A program made the translations under genes and the position numbers. The notes beneath the pieces were generated by a model. The model was not told the origin of the DNA. It saw only the letters and a list, made by a program, of their open reading frames with translations, and searched no databases. This document shows, piece after piece, positions 54,172-62,451 of a stretch of 64,000 bases of DNA (position 1 is the stretch's first letter; each line of letters begins with the position of its first letter). The stretch is from Dyella lipolytica (GTDB lineage Bacteria > Pseudomonadota > Gammaproteobacteria > Xanthomonadales > Rhodanobacteraceae): contig NZ_BSNQ01000005.1 in assembly GCF_030160075.1 (NCBI RefSeq), forward strand, positions 1 through 64,000, written 5' to 3'.

Positions 54172-56022
54172 TTACTTCTTTGAGGCCTTCGCAAACAATG
54201 CCTCGACAGCCTGCTGTGTCAGCGGGTGATAACCATCCTTCGCTTTGGCATACACCTGTTCGGCGAAAGCAAGACCGTCCGGCGTCTTGCTCAGCGCGGC
54301 ATAGACCGGCATCGTCAGGTACAGACGGCCGATGCGCGTCATATGTTCGGCGGCGTCCGGCCACGCGGCCTTGTCGCCCGCGGCAATGGCGTGAACGTAC
54401 CAACGCATGCCGATTTCCGCATTCGGCGTACCGGTGAGATGCCACGCGGCATCGAGCGCCTGCATTTTGTCCAGCGGCGGCACATCCGGCAGGCCGTCCA
54501 GGAAGTACATCCATTCCTGCGTGTTCCAACCCTTCGCATCGAGCTTGTCGGCGGTCAGCGTGCCCGCTAGAAAGGCACTGCGCTCCTTGTCGATGGCGTC
54601 GAAGCGCGGCGAAGCAGGGATCGGTGCATTTTTCGGAATGCCGGCGTCGTAGACCCACTCCCTTGCTTCATCCCAGCTCATTTTGCCGGGGTATTTGTCG
54701 ATCAGGTTTGGTTTCAGGTAGTCGAGCATCTGCTCGGTGGTAATGCTCTGGAACGCGAAGTGATTGAAGTAGCCCTTCAGATAGTTGTCGAACGTATCGC
54801 GGCCGAAGCGCTGCTCCAGCGTGCGCAGAAACCAGGAGCCCTTGTTGTAGGCGACGTCGGAGAGCGAATCGTCGGCATCGATACCGCCTGGCTTGGGAGC
54901 AAGGCGCTGCGCGTTTGCGGGCAGCGTGCCGACTTCCTTCTGCAAGGTATGAATATCGAGCAGGGCTTCCTCGTCGGCCTGACGCTTGCCGTACAGCGCT
55001 TCGGTGATGCGGCCCTGCACATAGGTGGTCACGCCTTCGTTGAGCCAGATGTCGCGCCACGACGCGGCCGTCACCAGGTTGCCCGACCACGAGTGCGCCA
55101 GCTCATGCGCTACCAGCGAGACCAAGCTCTTGTCACCGACAAGCACAGTCGGCGTGGCGAAGGTCATGTTGGGATTTTCCATGCCGCCGTACGGAAAGCT
55201 CGGCGGCAACACCAGGATGTCGTAGCGGCCCCAGCGGTAGGGACCGTACAACTTCTCCGCCGTCTGAATCATCTTCTCGGTGTCTTCGAACTCGTGCGCG
55301 GCCTTGCCGACTACCGACGGCTCGGCATACACCGCCGAACGCGGGCCGGTTTCTTTCACCGCAAGATCGCCCGCGGCGATCGCCAGCAGGTAGGAGGGGA
55401 TCGGATGCGTCTGGTTGAAGCTGAAATCGCCGTTCAACGGATGCTTGGGATTATTCGGCGCGCTCATCGCCACGCGAGCATCCTGTGGTGCGGTGACATG
55501 GGCGTCATACGTGAAACGGATCGCCGGCGAATCCTGCAGCGGCACCCAGGAGCGTGCGTGGATGGATTCCGATTGCGAGAACATGAAGGGCTGCTTCTTG
55601 TCCGCCGTCTGCGCGGGGGGCAGCCACTGCAGGCCGGAGGCGTCCGGCGAGGTGGTATAGACGATGCGCACTTCATGCGGACGCTGCGGCGTCTGGATGG
55701 TCAGCTCGCTACCCAGTTGCTTGTCGCGCGGCGCCAACGCGTACTGCAGCGGTGACGTCTTGCCCTTGGCATCGACCGCTTCCACGCTGGCGATGTTCAG
55801 ATCGCGCGTGTCCAGGGTCAGTGCTGTGGCTTTGGGATCCTTCCAGTCCAGCGTCAGCGTGGCCTGGCCATCGAGCTGGCGGTGCGGGAAATCAATCTTC
55901 AGCGTCAGGTCCAGATGGGTGACGCGCACCTCGTCCGGCTGGGCGTAGGAATAGGGATCGTTGGCGTAGGCTGCCAAAGGCAACAGCAGGGCGCCCAGGG
56001 CCAGGGTACGGAGCGGGAACAT
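54172..56022 (-). CDS. Exported M1 family metallopeptidase (leukotriene A4 hydrolase-like)
   Basis: A 616-residue zinc aminopeptidase. Signal peptide of 20 residues (LALGALLLPLAAYA) precedes the mature start NDPYSY. The exopeptidase motif is GGMEN (279-283) and the zinc site HELAHSWSGN (His306, His310) with Glu329 in WLNEG. This is the LTA4H/PepN-like GGMEN subgroup, shorter than cytosolic PepN at 17175. It probably degrades peptides in the periplasm. ATG 56022 is preferred over 56064, which would make the signal peptide implausibly long. Confidence 0.92.
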   Translation of the reverse strand: MFPLRTLALGALLLPLAAYANDPYSYAQPDEVRVTHLDLTLKIDFPHRQLDGQATLTLDWKDPKATALTLDTRDLNIASVEAVDAKGKTSPLQYALAPRDKQLGSELTIQTPQRPHEVRIVYTTSPDASGLQWLPPAQTADKKQPFMFSQSESIHARSWVPLQDSPAIRFTYDAHVTAPQDARVAMSAPNNPKHPLNGDFSFNQTHPIPSYLLAIAAGDLAVKETGPRSAVYAEPSVVGKAAHEFEDTEKMIQTAEKLYGPYRWGRYDILVLPPSFPYGGMENPNMTFATPTVLVGDKSLVSLVAHELAHSWSGNLVTAASWRDIWLNEGVTTYVQGRITEALYGKRQADEEALLDIHTLQKEVGTLPANAQRLAPKPGGIDADDSLSDVAYNKGSWFLRTLEQRFGRDTFDNYLKGYFNHFAFQSITTEQMLDYLKPNLIDKYPGKMSWDEAREWVYDAGIPKNAPIPASPRFDAIDKERSAFLAGTLTADKLDAKGWNTQEWMYFLDGLPDVPPLDKMQALDAAWHLTGTPNAEIGMRWYVHAIAAGDKAAWPDAAEHMTRIGRLYLTMPVYAALSKTPDGLAFAEQVYAKAKDGYHPLTQQAVEALFAKASKK

Positions 56023-56141
56023 CGTGCGGCTTCCGAGGGGAATAGGGAGCGGCGAGTATGCCACTCCCGCCTGGCTCCCGGCCTATGGCGAAGGTACAAG
56101 GCCGGGGTTCGCTAACGCTCTCCCCAACCCACCTCATCCCA

Positions 56142-57302
56142 TTAGCCCACGGGATAAATCGCGCCGCCCACCCATGTCTCGTGCACGGTCAGCGAGTCGT
56201 CCAAAACCGCGAAATCCGCGCGATAGCCTGCTGCAATCCGCCCATGCGTGCGGCCGAGCCCGATCCACTCCGCCGGATAACTACTCGCCATGCGCGAGGC
56301 TTCCGCTAACGGTATTCCCAGCAGTTCTACCGTATTGCGCACGGCGCCAGCCATGTCGAGCGCGGAACCGGCCAACACGCCGTCCTCGCTTTGGCAAATG
56401 CCGTCGCGCATCACGATGGTCTGCCCATTGAGTACGTAATCGGGCCGGTCGCTGCCTACGGGCGGCATCGCATCGGTGACAAGCACGCATTTACCGCTCG
56501 CTTTCGCTGCGATCGCTACGCGCAACGTCGCCGGGTGCACGTGATGACCGTCAACGATCAAACCGCACCAGCTGTGCGGATCGTCAAGCGCCGCACCGAC
56601 CACGCCTGGATCGCGGCTGCTCAGTGGTGTCATCGCGTTGTACAGATGCGTGAAGCCGCACACGCCAGCGTCGAGCGCGGCGCGCGTAGTGGCGTAGTCA
56701 GCGCCGGTATGGCCGGCCACGACGATGACGCCGGCTTCGCTCAAACGCGCGATGATCGACGGGGGAACCTGATCCGGTGCCAGCGTAAGCATCACTGCGC
56801 CGCGATGCGGTGCGGTAAGCACTTCGATATCGCTGGCGTCGGGCTGACGGAACAGATTGGCGTTATGGATACCCTTGCGCGCTGTGGCAAGAAAAGGGCC
56901 TTCCACGTGAATACCTAGAATGCCGGGAATGTGCTGCTCGATCGCCTCATCTACCGCGGCGAGTGCGGCGTGCATTTGCTCGGCAGTATCGGTAATCAGC
57001 GTGGGCAGCATGCCGGTAGTGCCGTACTTGCGATGTGCTTCGGCGATGCCGCGCAGCGTTTCCACCGTCGGCGCATCGTTGAACAACAGGCCACCCCCGC
57101 CATTCACTTGCACATCGATAAAGCCAGGCAGCAGCAGGCGACCTTGCAGATCATGTCGTTGCGCGTCGGCCATGCGCGCATCGTCGTGCGCGACGATGGC
57201 GACAATGCGCTTGCCACGCACCAGCACGGCCAGGCCTTCGCGCGGACCGTGATCGCCGAGCACGCGTCCATTGACCAGAGCAATCAGCGGATTCGCGGGC
57301 AT
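56142..57302 (-). CDS. nagA: N-acetylglucosamine-6-phosphate deacetylase
   Basis: A 386-residue amidohydrolase converting GlcNAc-6-phosphate to glucosamine-6-phosphate and acetate. GFIDVQVNGGGGLLFND is the conserved start, metal ligands lie in HVEGPF, AGHTGA and GFTHLYNAM, and the catalytic Asp is in VTDAMPPVG. Length is close to E. coli NagA (382). ATG 57302 overlaps the nagB-II TAA by one base (TAATG). Confidence 0.96.
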   Translation of the reverse strand: MPANPLIALVNGRVLGDHGPREGLAVLVRGKRIVAIVAHDDARMADAQRHDLQGRLLLPGFIDVQVNGGGGLLFNDAPTVETLRGIAEAHRKYGTTGMLPTLITDTAEQMHAALAAVDEAIEQHIPGILGIHVEGPFLATARKGIHNANLFRQPDASDIEVLTAPHRGAVMLTLAPDQVPPSIIARLSEAGVIVVAGHTGADYATTRAALDAGVCGFTHLYNAMTPLSSRDPGVVGAALDDPHSWCGLIVDGHHVHPATLRVAIAAKASGKCVLVTDAMPPVGSDRPDYVLNGQTIVMRDGICQSEDGVLAGSALDMAGAVRNTVELLGIPLAEASRMASSYPAEWIGLGRTHGRIAAGYRADFAVLDDSLTVHETWVGGAIYPVG

Positions 57303-58336
57303 TACACGGTCTCCGTGACCTTGCGCAGATGCGGCGGTACGTCCGGATCGTAACCGCGCGCAAGCGCAAGCGCGCTAGCGGCGCGATAAAAACTCTGCAC
57401 GGCGAGTAGCGGCGTCACGATAGGTTCGATACCGGTGGGTAGCGGCAGGGCGTCGGCGCCTTCCACGCCGGGTGCAGCGACCCACACGCGCACGCCGCGC
57501 GAGCGGAATTCGGCGGCAACGGACAAGGTATTTTCCAAGGTGCCGTCATCCTGACCGAGGAACAGCACGGGAAGGTCGGGGCCGACGATCGCCATCGGAC
57601 CATGCTTCACTTCTGCTGCGCTGAACGCCTCAGCGTGCAAGCCGCAGGTTTCCTTCAGCTTGAGCGCGGCTTCCAACGCTGCGCCGAAACCGTAACCGCG
57701 ACCGACGACATACAGGTTGTGCACGTCGACCAGGCCGCGTTCCAGCGGACTCCAGTCACTCTCCCAGCCGCGGCGTAGATCGTCGGGCAGGCGAGCGATG
57801 GCTGCATGCAGCGCCTTGTCGTTGGTCCAGTAAGCCGTCAGCTGCAAGATCGCTGCGAGCGTAGCGAGGTAACTCTTGGTGGCGGCGACGCTGCGCTCAG
57901 GGCCGGCACGCAGCGGAATAACTGTGTCGGCCAATTCAGCGAGCGGCGAATCTTCGACATTCACCATCGCCACGACATATGCACCCCCTTCTTTCGCAGC
58001 TTGCGCGCTGCGCAGCAGGTCGGGGCTTTTGCCCGATTGCGAGATCGCTACGAACAATGCGCCGTCGAGCTTGAGATGCGCATCGTAGATCGAGGAAATC
58101 GACGGAGAAGCCGACGCCGTGACCAAACCGAGTTGGGTTTCGAAGACATATTTCGCATACGCCGCCGCATGATCGGAACTGCCGCGCGCACAAGTCACAA
58201 TGAAACGCGGCGGCTCCGCACGCAATCGTTCGCCGAGCGATTTCAGCAGCGATGCGTTCTGCGCCAGCTGGCGTTCGACGGTCGCGGCGCTTTCCTGCGC
58301 CTCGTTGTACATCAGGGTGTCACGAGCGGATTTCAT
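57302..58336 (-). CDS. SIS-type glucosamine-6-phosphate deaminase NagB-II
   Basis: A 344-residue protein with two SIS sugar-phosphate isomerase domains, resembling the isomerase half of GlmS without the glutaminase part. First SIS domain shows CARGSSDHAAAYAKY and AISQSGKSPD; the second has VGRGYGFGAALEAALKLKETCG and EVKHGPMA. In nag loci of Xanthomonas and Shewanella this NagB-II form deaminates glucosamine-6-phosphate to fructose-6-phosphate, replacing E. coli NagB. Location between nagR and nagA supports that role. Confidence 0.92.
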   Translation of the reverse strand: MKSARDTLMYNEAQESAATVERQLAQNASLLKSLGERLRAEPPRFIVTCARGSSDHAAAYAKYVFETQLGLVTASASPSISSIYDAHLKLDGALFVAISQSGKSPDLLRSAQAAKEGGAYVVAMVNVEDSPLAELADTVIPLRAGPERSVAATKSYLATLAAILQLTAYWTNDKALHAAIARLPDDLRRGWESDWSPLERGLVDVHNLYVVGRGYGFGAALEAALKLKETCGLHAEAFSAAEVKHGPMAIVGPDLPVLFLGQDDGTLENTLSVAAEFRSRGVRVWVAAPGVEGADALPLPTGIEPIVTPLLAVQSFYRAASALALARGYDPDVPPHLRKVTETV

Positions 58337-58471
58337 GGGGACTCCGGGAAAAGAACGAAACGCAGCGTGTGCCTCTGCTCACCAAAAATGATGCGCACGA
58401 CGACGACCCGCTGTGCGGGATGACGAAGCAAAAACGAGCGCGGCGGCGCGTTGCGCCTGCCGCCAAGAGGA

Positions 58472-59500
58472 TCAGGTCTGACGCGGCGGCGCCGTCGAGC
58501 CGCGCACCACCAGTTCGGGCATAAAGCCCTCGTTGGCCGGTTCGGCGCGCTGGTTCTGCAGTCCGCCGATCAGGCGCAAAGCGGCATGTCGCCCGATCTC
58601 GCTGGTCGATTGCCGCGCAGTCGTCAGCGCCGGCCACGCTTGCTTGGAAAAGGGGCTGTCCTCGAAGCCGGCGATGGAAAGATCCCACGGCACATCCAGC
58701 CCCGCCGATCGCGCGGCGGCGAGCACGCCAGCGGCGATTTCGTCGTTGCAGCCGAAGATCGCCGTGGGTGCTTCCTTCAACGCCAGCAATTTGCGTGCAC
58801 CGCGAAAACCGTCGTCGAACGCATAACGGCCGGGCAGGATCAGTTTGCGATTGATGGCGATGCCGTAGTCCTTCAACGCGTCCGCATAGCCCTGATAACG
58901 CTCCGGGCTGGAACGGTGATGCGGTTCGCCCCACAAAAAACCGATTCGAGTGTGACCGAGTTGGATCAAGTGCTCGGTGATCGCGTAGGCCGCGTCGTGA
59001 TCGTCCACATAGACGCAGGGCATGCCGTCCTGCGGATCCTCGCGCGCGGCGATGATGCGCACGAAAGACACATCGTGTGCCTGCAGTGTCGCCAGCAAGG
59101 CGGACTGCTCTGACATCGGCGGCGCCAGAATCAACCCGGCCAGACGAGCGCGTTGCACCAGCGATACCAGCTCTTCCGCCAGTTTCGGTGCGGTCGAATC
59201 GCAGGGATAGATCTGCAAGCCGAAACCCCGCTCGCGGCAGGCCGACAGCACGCCGTTCTGCATATCGATCACGTAGTGCGCGTTCGGGTTGTCGTAGACC
59301 AGGCCGATTGCGTACGAGTGCGAGCTGCTGCGCAGACTGCGGGCGGAGGGATCCGGCTGATAGCCGAGCTGCTCGATCGCCCGCTCCACCTTCTCGCGGG
59401 TCTCCGGGCGCACCGCAGCCTCGTGATTGATAACGCGGGAAACCGTCTTCAGCGAGACGCCTGCGTGCTTGGCGACATCCTTGATGGTGGGACTGTGCAA
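58472..59500 (-). CDS. nagR: LacI family transcriptional regulator, probable NagR
   Basis: A 342-residue LacI/GalR regulator. The HTH is TIKDVAKHAGVSLKTVSRVIN at the extreme N-terminus, with the hinge helix NHEAAVRPETREKVERAIEQLGYQPDPSARSL; the rest is a periplasmic-binding-like ligand domain. TTG at 59500 is the only start that keeps the HTH, and GGGAGGA lies eight bases upstream. It is in the nag operon, downstream of nagP, so control of that operon by GlcNAc or its phosphate is expected. The symbol is a context-based call. Confidence 0.87.
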   Translation of the reverse strand: MHSPTIKDVAKHAGVSLKTVSRVINHEAAVRPETREKVERAIEQLGYQPDPSARSLRSSSHSYAIGLVYDNPNAHYVIDMQNGVLSACRERGFGLQIYPCDSTAPKLAEELVSLVQRARLAGLILAPPMSEQSALLATLQAHDVSFVRIIAAREDPQDGMPCVYVDDHDAAYAITEHLIQLGHTRIGFLWGEPHHRSSPERYQGYADALKDYGIAINRKLILPGRYAFDDGFRGARKLLALKEAPTAIFGCNDEIAAGVLAAARSAGLDVPWDLSIAGFEDSPFSKQAWPALTTARQSTSEIGRHAALRLIGGLQNQRAEPANEGFMPELVVRGSTAPPRQT

Positions 59501-59593
59501 CGAGAGATCCTCCCGGGTGTCGGGTGGGCATCGTAGCCCAGTCGCCGGGTTGAGTGGTGGTGGTACGACTGCCGGGGCCTGCCATAAGCGCTC

Positions 59594-60880
59594 TCAACGC
59601 GCGTGGTTGCCTACGTTATGGCCGCGCATACCGTAATAAAGGATGTAGAGATAGCACGGCACGATGACAACCAGAAACGCCAGCTGGAAATCGATGTACT
59701 GCTTGAGGTGCACGAAGGCCTGCGGCAGTAGCGCGCCGCCCACGATCCCCATGATCAGGAAGGCCGAACCCAGCTCGGTATGGCTGCCCAGGCCCTTGAT
59801 CGCCAGCGGGAAAATGGCCGGCCACATCATGGCGTTGGCGAAACCCAGTGCGGCCACAAAGGCCACCGAAACTTTGCCATGCGTGAGATATGCGCCAATC
59901 GCGAACAGCACGCCGAGTACCGCCGATACAGCCAAATAACGCTGCTGCGAAATGAAGCGCGGAATCAGCACCAAGCCGAGAACGTAACCGCTCAGCATCG
60001 CCAGCATCGTGTAGGTCGTGAAATGCGACGTCATCTTCAGCGGCAGTCCGAAGCCCTGCCCATAGGTATTGATGGCATCGCCGGCCATCACTTCCACACC
60101 TACGTAGAGGAACAAGCACAGCACGCCCAGCCACAGGTGCGGGAAGCTGAAAATACCGCCGGCGGTGTGGCCGATCGCGCGCTCGCTGTTGGCACCGGAA
60201 GGCTTGATTTCCGGCAACGATGACAAAACGATCCAAACCGCCAACACAACCAGAATGCCAGCCATCGCCATGTACGGCAGAAACACGCGCGACGCGAACT
60301 CGGTGAGCAATGCTTCGCGCGCCGGGCCAACCGCCGTTTTCGCAACCTGGTCCTGGAAGGAATCGATGCCGGTCATCACCAGCGCACCGAAAACGAGCGG
60401 CGCTAGCGCGCCGGCCACTTTGTTGCAAATGCCCATGAAAGCGATGCGCTGCGCTGCGCTATCGATCGGACCGAGAATGCTGATGTAAGGATTGGATGCC
60501 GTCTGCAGCAACGACAAACCTGCGCCGATCACAAACAAGCCGGCCAGTGCGCCTGGGTAGACGCGCATGCGTACATACTCGCCGAACACCGCTGCGCCGA
60601 TCGCCATCACAAACAGGCCAAGTGCCATGCCTTTCTTCATGCCGGTGCGCTTCAGCACTACGCCGGCCGGTAGCGCGAGCACGAAATAAGAAACGTAGAA
60701 AGCGAAAGGCACCAGGAACGCATTGATGTCGTTGAGCGTGAAAGCCACTTTTACAAACGAAATCAGCGGCCCATTGAGCCAGGTGACGAAACCGAAGATG
60801 AAAAACAGTACGCCGATGATGACCATCGGCAGCAGTGTCGACGTGCGTGGCGCGTCGGCGGTGTACGTGGTGGACGACAT
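59594..60880 (-). CDS. nagP: NagP family GlcNAc transporter (FucP-type MFS)
   Basis: A 428-residue major facilitator protein with twelve membrane helices. It resembles the FucP/NagP proton symporters: FFIFGFVTWLNGPLISFVK near the start, KRTGMKKGMALGLFVMA and GVEVMAGDAINTYGQGFGL. In related bacteria NagP carries N-acetylglucosamine across the inner membrane. ATG 60880 was chosen over an upstream in-frame codon. First gene of the minus-strand nag operon. Confidence 0.9.
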   Translation of the reverse strand: MSSTTYTADAPRTSTLLPMVIIGVLFFIFGFVTWLNGPLISFVKVAFTLNDINAFLVPFAFYVSYFVLALPAGVVLKRTGMKKGMALGLFVMAIGAAVFGEYVRMRVYPGALAGLFVIGAGLSLLQTASNPYISILGPIDSAAQRIAFMGICNKVAGALAPLVFGALVMTGIDSFQDQVAKTAVGPAREALLTEFASRVFLPYMAMAGILVVLAVWIVLSSLPEIKPSGANSERAIGHTAGGIFSFPHLWLGVLCLFLYVGVEVMAGDAINTYGQGFGLPLKMTSHFTTYTMLAMLSGYVLGLVLIPRFISQQRYLAVSAVLGVLFAIGAYLTHGKVSVAFVAALGFANAMMWPAIFPLAIKGLGSHTELGSAFLIMGIVGGALLPQAFVHLKQYIDFQLAFLVVIVPCYLYILYYGMRGHNVGNHAR

Positions 60881-60952
60881 GAACGATTCCCCGTGAAGAC
60901 CCGATGTCGGCGAATGTGCGACATCGCCGTAGCGATCTTTATTGTCCCCAAG

Positions 60953-60996
60953 GCATAACGTTGTCAATCGATGGCGTTGTCGCGTGGCCGACAACG
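60953..60996. promoter_or_regulatory. Candidate NagR operator cluster near nagP
   Basis: CGTTGTCG (60975-60982) and CGACAACG (60989-60996) form an exact inverted repeat with a six-base centre. Next to it, at 60966-60953 on the minus strand, is TGACAACGTTATGC, like the operator at 61187. Both lie 75 to 120 bases before the nagP start. Confidence 0.5.
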
Positions 60997-61294
60997 TGCG
61001 TCATTTCGCCGAATTCGATGCTTGTGTGTGGTGCGTTGCAACACGCTAAGTACTAGGTCATTTGTCCTAGGTGGTACTACGTAAATATCAAATTCTTCAT
61101 GCGGTTACGTCTTTTGGTCCGCAACCGTGCTGCATAACGTTTCGCACCGCCACAAACATGCTTTGAAGGTAATCTTTACGACCTGTTGACAGCGTTGTCA
61201 TTCGTGACCAGACTCCGTCATCAGAGTCGCGCAGCAGAGGGCAAGCCCTTGTAGCTGTGTAGGGCAAGCGCGACGGGATACGTTAGGAGGGGGC
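60997..61294. other. Divergent promoter region nagP/kinase
   Basis: No open reading frame. AT-rich stretch 61055-61180 includes the operator at 61187 and a GTCCTAG/CTAGGTG-type local repeat (TACTAGGTCATTTGTCCTAGGTGGTA) around 61050-61075. The kinase Shine-Dalgarno TAGGAGGGGG is at 61284-61293. Promoters are expected here but no clean -10/-35 pair was assigned. Confidence 0.5.
61187..61200. promoter_or_regulatory. Candidate NagR operator (TGACA-N4-TGTCA)
   Basis: TGACAGCGTTGTCA is a palindrome with arms TGACA and TGTCA around GCGT. It is 95 bases upstream of the kinase start and in the same divergent gap as nagP. LacI-type sugar regulators bind such even-spaced dyads; NagR is the likely binder. 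Confidence 0.6.
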
Positions 61295-62326
61295 GTGGTT
61301 CAGGCTGTCACACGTGGCAATGCGCAATCGGTGCCGTCACCGGGGCTGGCTTTTCTGGCTGCCGATGTGGGTGGCACCCATGCGCGCATCGGCCTGGTAA
61401 GCCCGCGTCCGGACGGCCATCGTCCCGTCACGGTGCTGGAATACCGCCGCTATGCCTGCGCCGAATGGCCCAGCCTTACTGCGGTGCTGAAAGATTTCAT
61501 CGCGCAGTTGAACCCGGGTATGCACGTAGAACAGTGCGCGGTGGCTAGCGCGGGCTACGTGTTGGGCGACGCCATCGTCAACGACAACCTGCCGTGGCCG
61601 GTGTCGATCCGCGATATCCGCGAGACGCTCGGTATCGCCAATCTGGCGGTCATCAACGATTTCGAAGCGGTGGCCTACGCCACGCAATTCATGACCCAGG
61701 CCGACACTGCGTCGGTGATCGAGACTAGCTCGCCGCAAGTTGTTGGTCCGGTATTGGTGATGGGACCGGGTACGGGTTTGGGCTCCGCGGTTCTTTTTCC
61801 TGGCAAGCCACACGCCACGGTGCTGGCCACCGAAGCGGGACAAGTCGCTCTGGCGCCCGGCAACGAACTGGAAATCGAGATCCTGCGATTGCTGTCGCGC
61901 GAACGCTCGTACGTGTCGTTCGAACATGCGCTGTCCGGTCCTGGATTGGTCAATCTCTATAACGCGATCTGCACCTTGCGCGGTGTCACGCCGACCTTGC
62001 ATCTCCCGGCTGACGTAACCCGCAGTGCCGTGGAAAGTTCGGATGCAGCAGCCGTAGAAGCACTGAATGTGTTCTGCGGATTGCTTGGCAGTTTCGTCGG
62101 CGATCTCGTGCTCCTTTATGGCGCACGCGGCGGTGTGTATCTCGCCGGCGGCATTCTGCCGCAGATCCGCGAGCTGCTGCTGTCGAGCACATTCGCCGAG
62201 CGTTTTTTCAACAAGGGCGTTATGCGTCCTTACCTGCAGCAAGTACCTGTACGACTGATGGAACACGGCCAGCTTGGGGTCATCGGCGCCGCTGGCCTGT
62301 ATTTGGACAGCCAGCATGCTCATTGA
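61295..62326 (+). CDS. Glucokinase-family sugar kinase, probable GlcNAc kinase (NagK-II)
   Basis: A 343-residue kinase of the bacterial glucokinase (Glk, PF02685) family. ATP/phosphate motif AADVGGTHARIGLV, sugar-contact NDFEAVAYA and the second phosphate loop GPGTGLGSAVLF are present. In nag loci of Xanthomonas, glucokinase-family proteins phosphorylate GlcNAc before NagA. The sequence alone does not separate glucose from GlcNAc. GTG at 61295 is preceded by a strong TAGGAGGGGG. Confidence 0.85.
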   Translation: MVQAVTRGNAQSVPSPGLAFLAADVGGTHARIGLVSPRPDGHRPVTVLEYRRYACAEWPSLTAVLKDFIAQLNPGMHVEQCAVASAGYVLGDAIVNDNLPWPVSIRDIRETLGIANLAVINDFEAVAYATQFMTQADTASVIETSSPQVVGPVLVMGPGTGLGSAVLFPGKPHATVLATEAGQVALAPGNELEIEILRLLSRERSYVSFEHALSGPGLVNLYNAICTLRGVTPTLHLPADVTRSAVESSDAAAVEALNVFCGLLGSFVGDLVLLYGARGGVYLAGGILPQIRELLLSSTFAERFFNKGVMRPYLQQVPVRLMEHGQLGVIGAAGLYLDSQHAH

Positions 62327-62451
62327 CGGGCGCGCCGAGGGACAGAGAAGCGACGATTTTTCAACCAACCGGGCGCAAGCCCATACGCCAAACAGTACGG
62401 GCATGCCGCGAACATCTTCCGTGCTGAAAACGCCTCTGAGGGGAGGAAATC

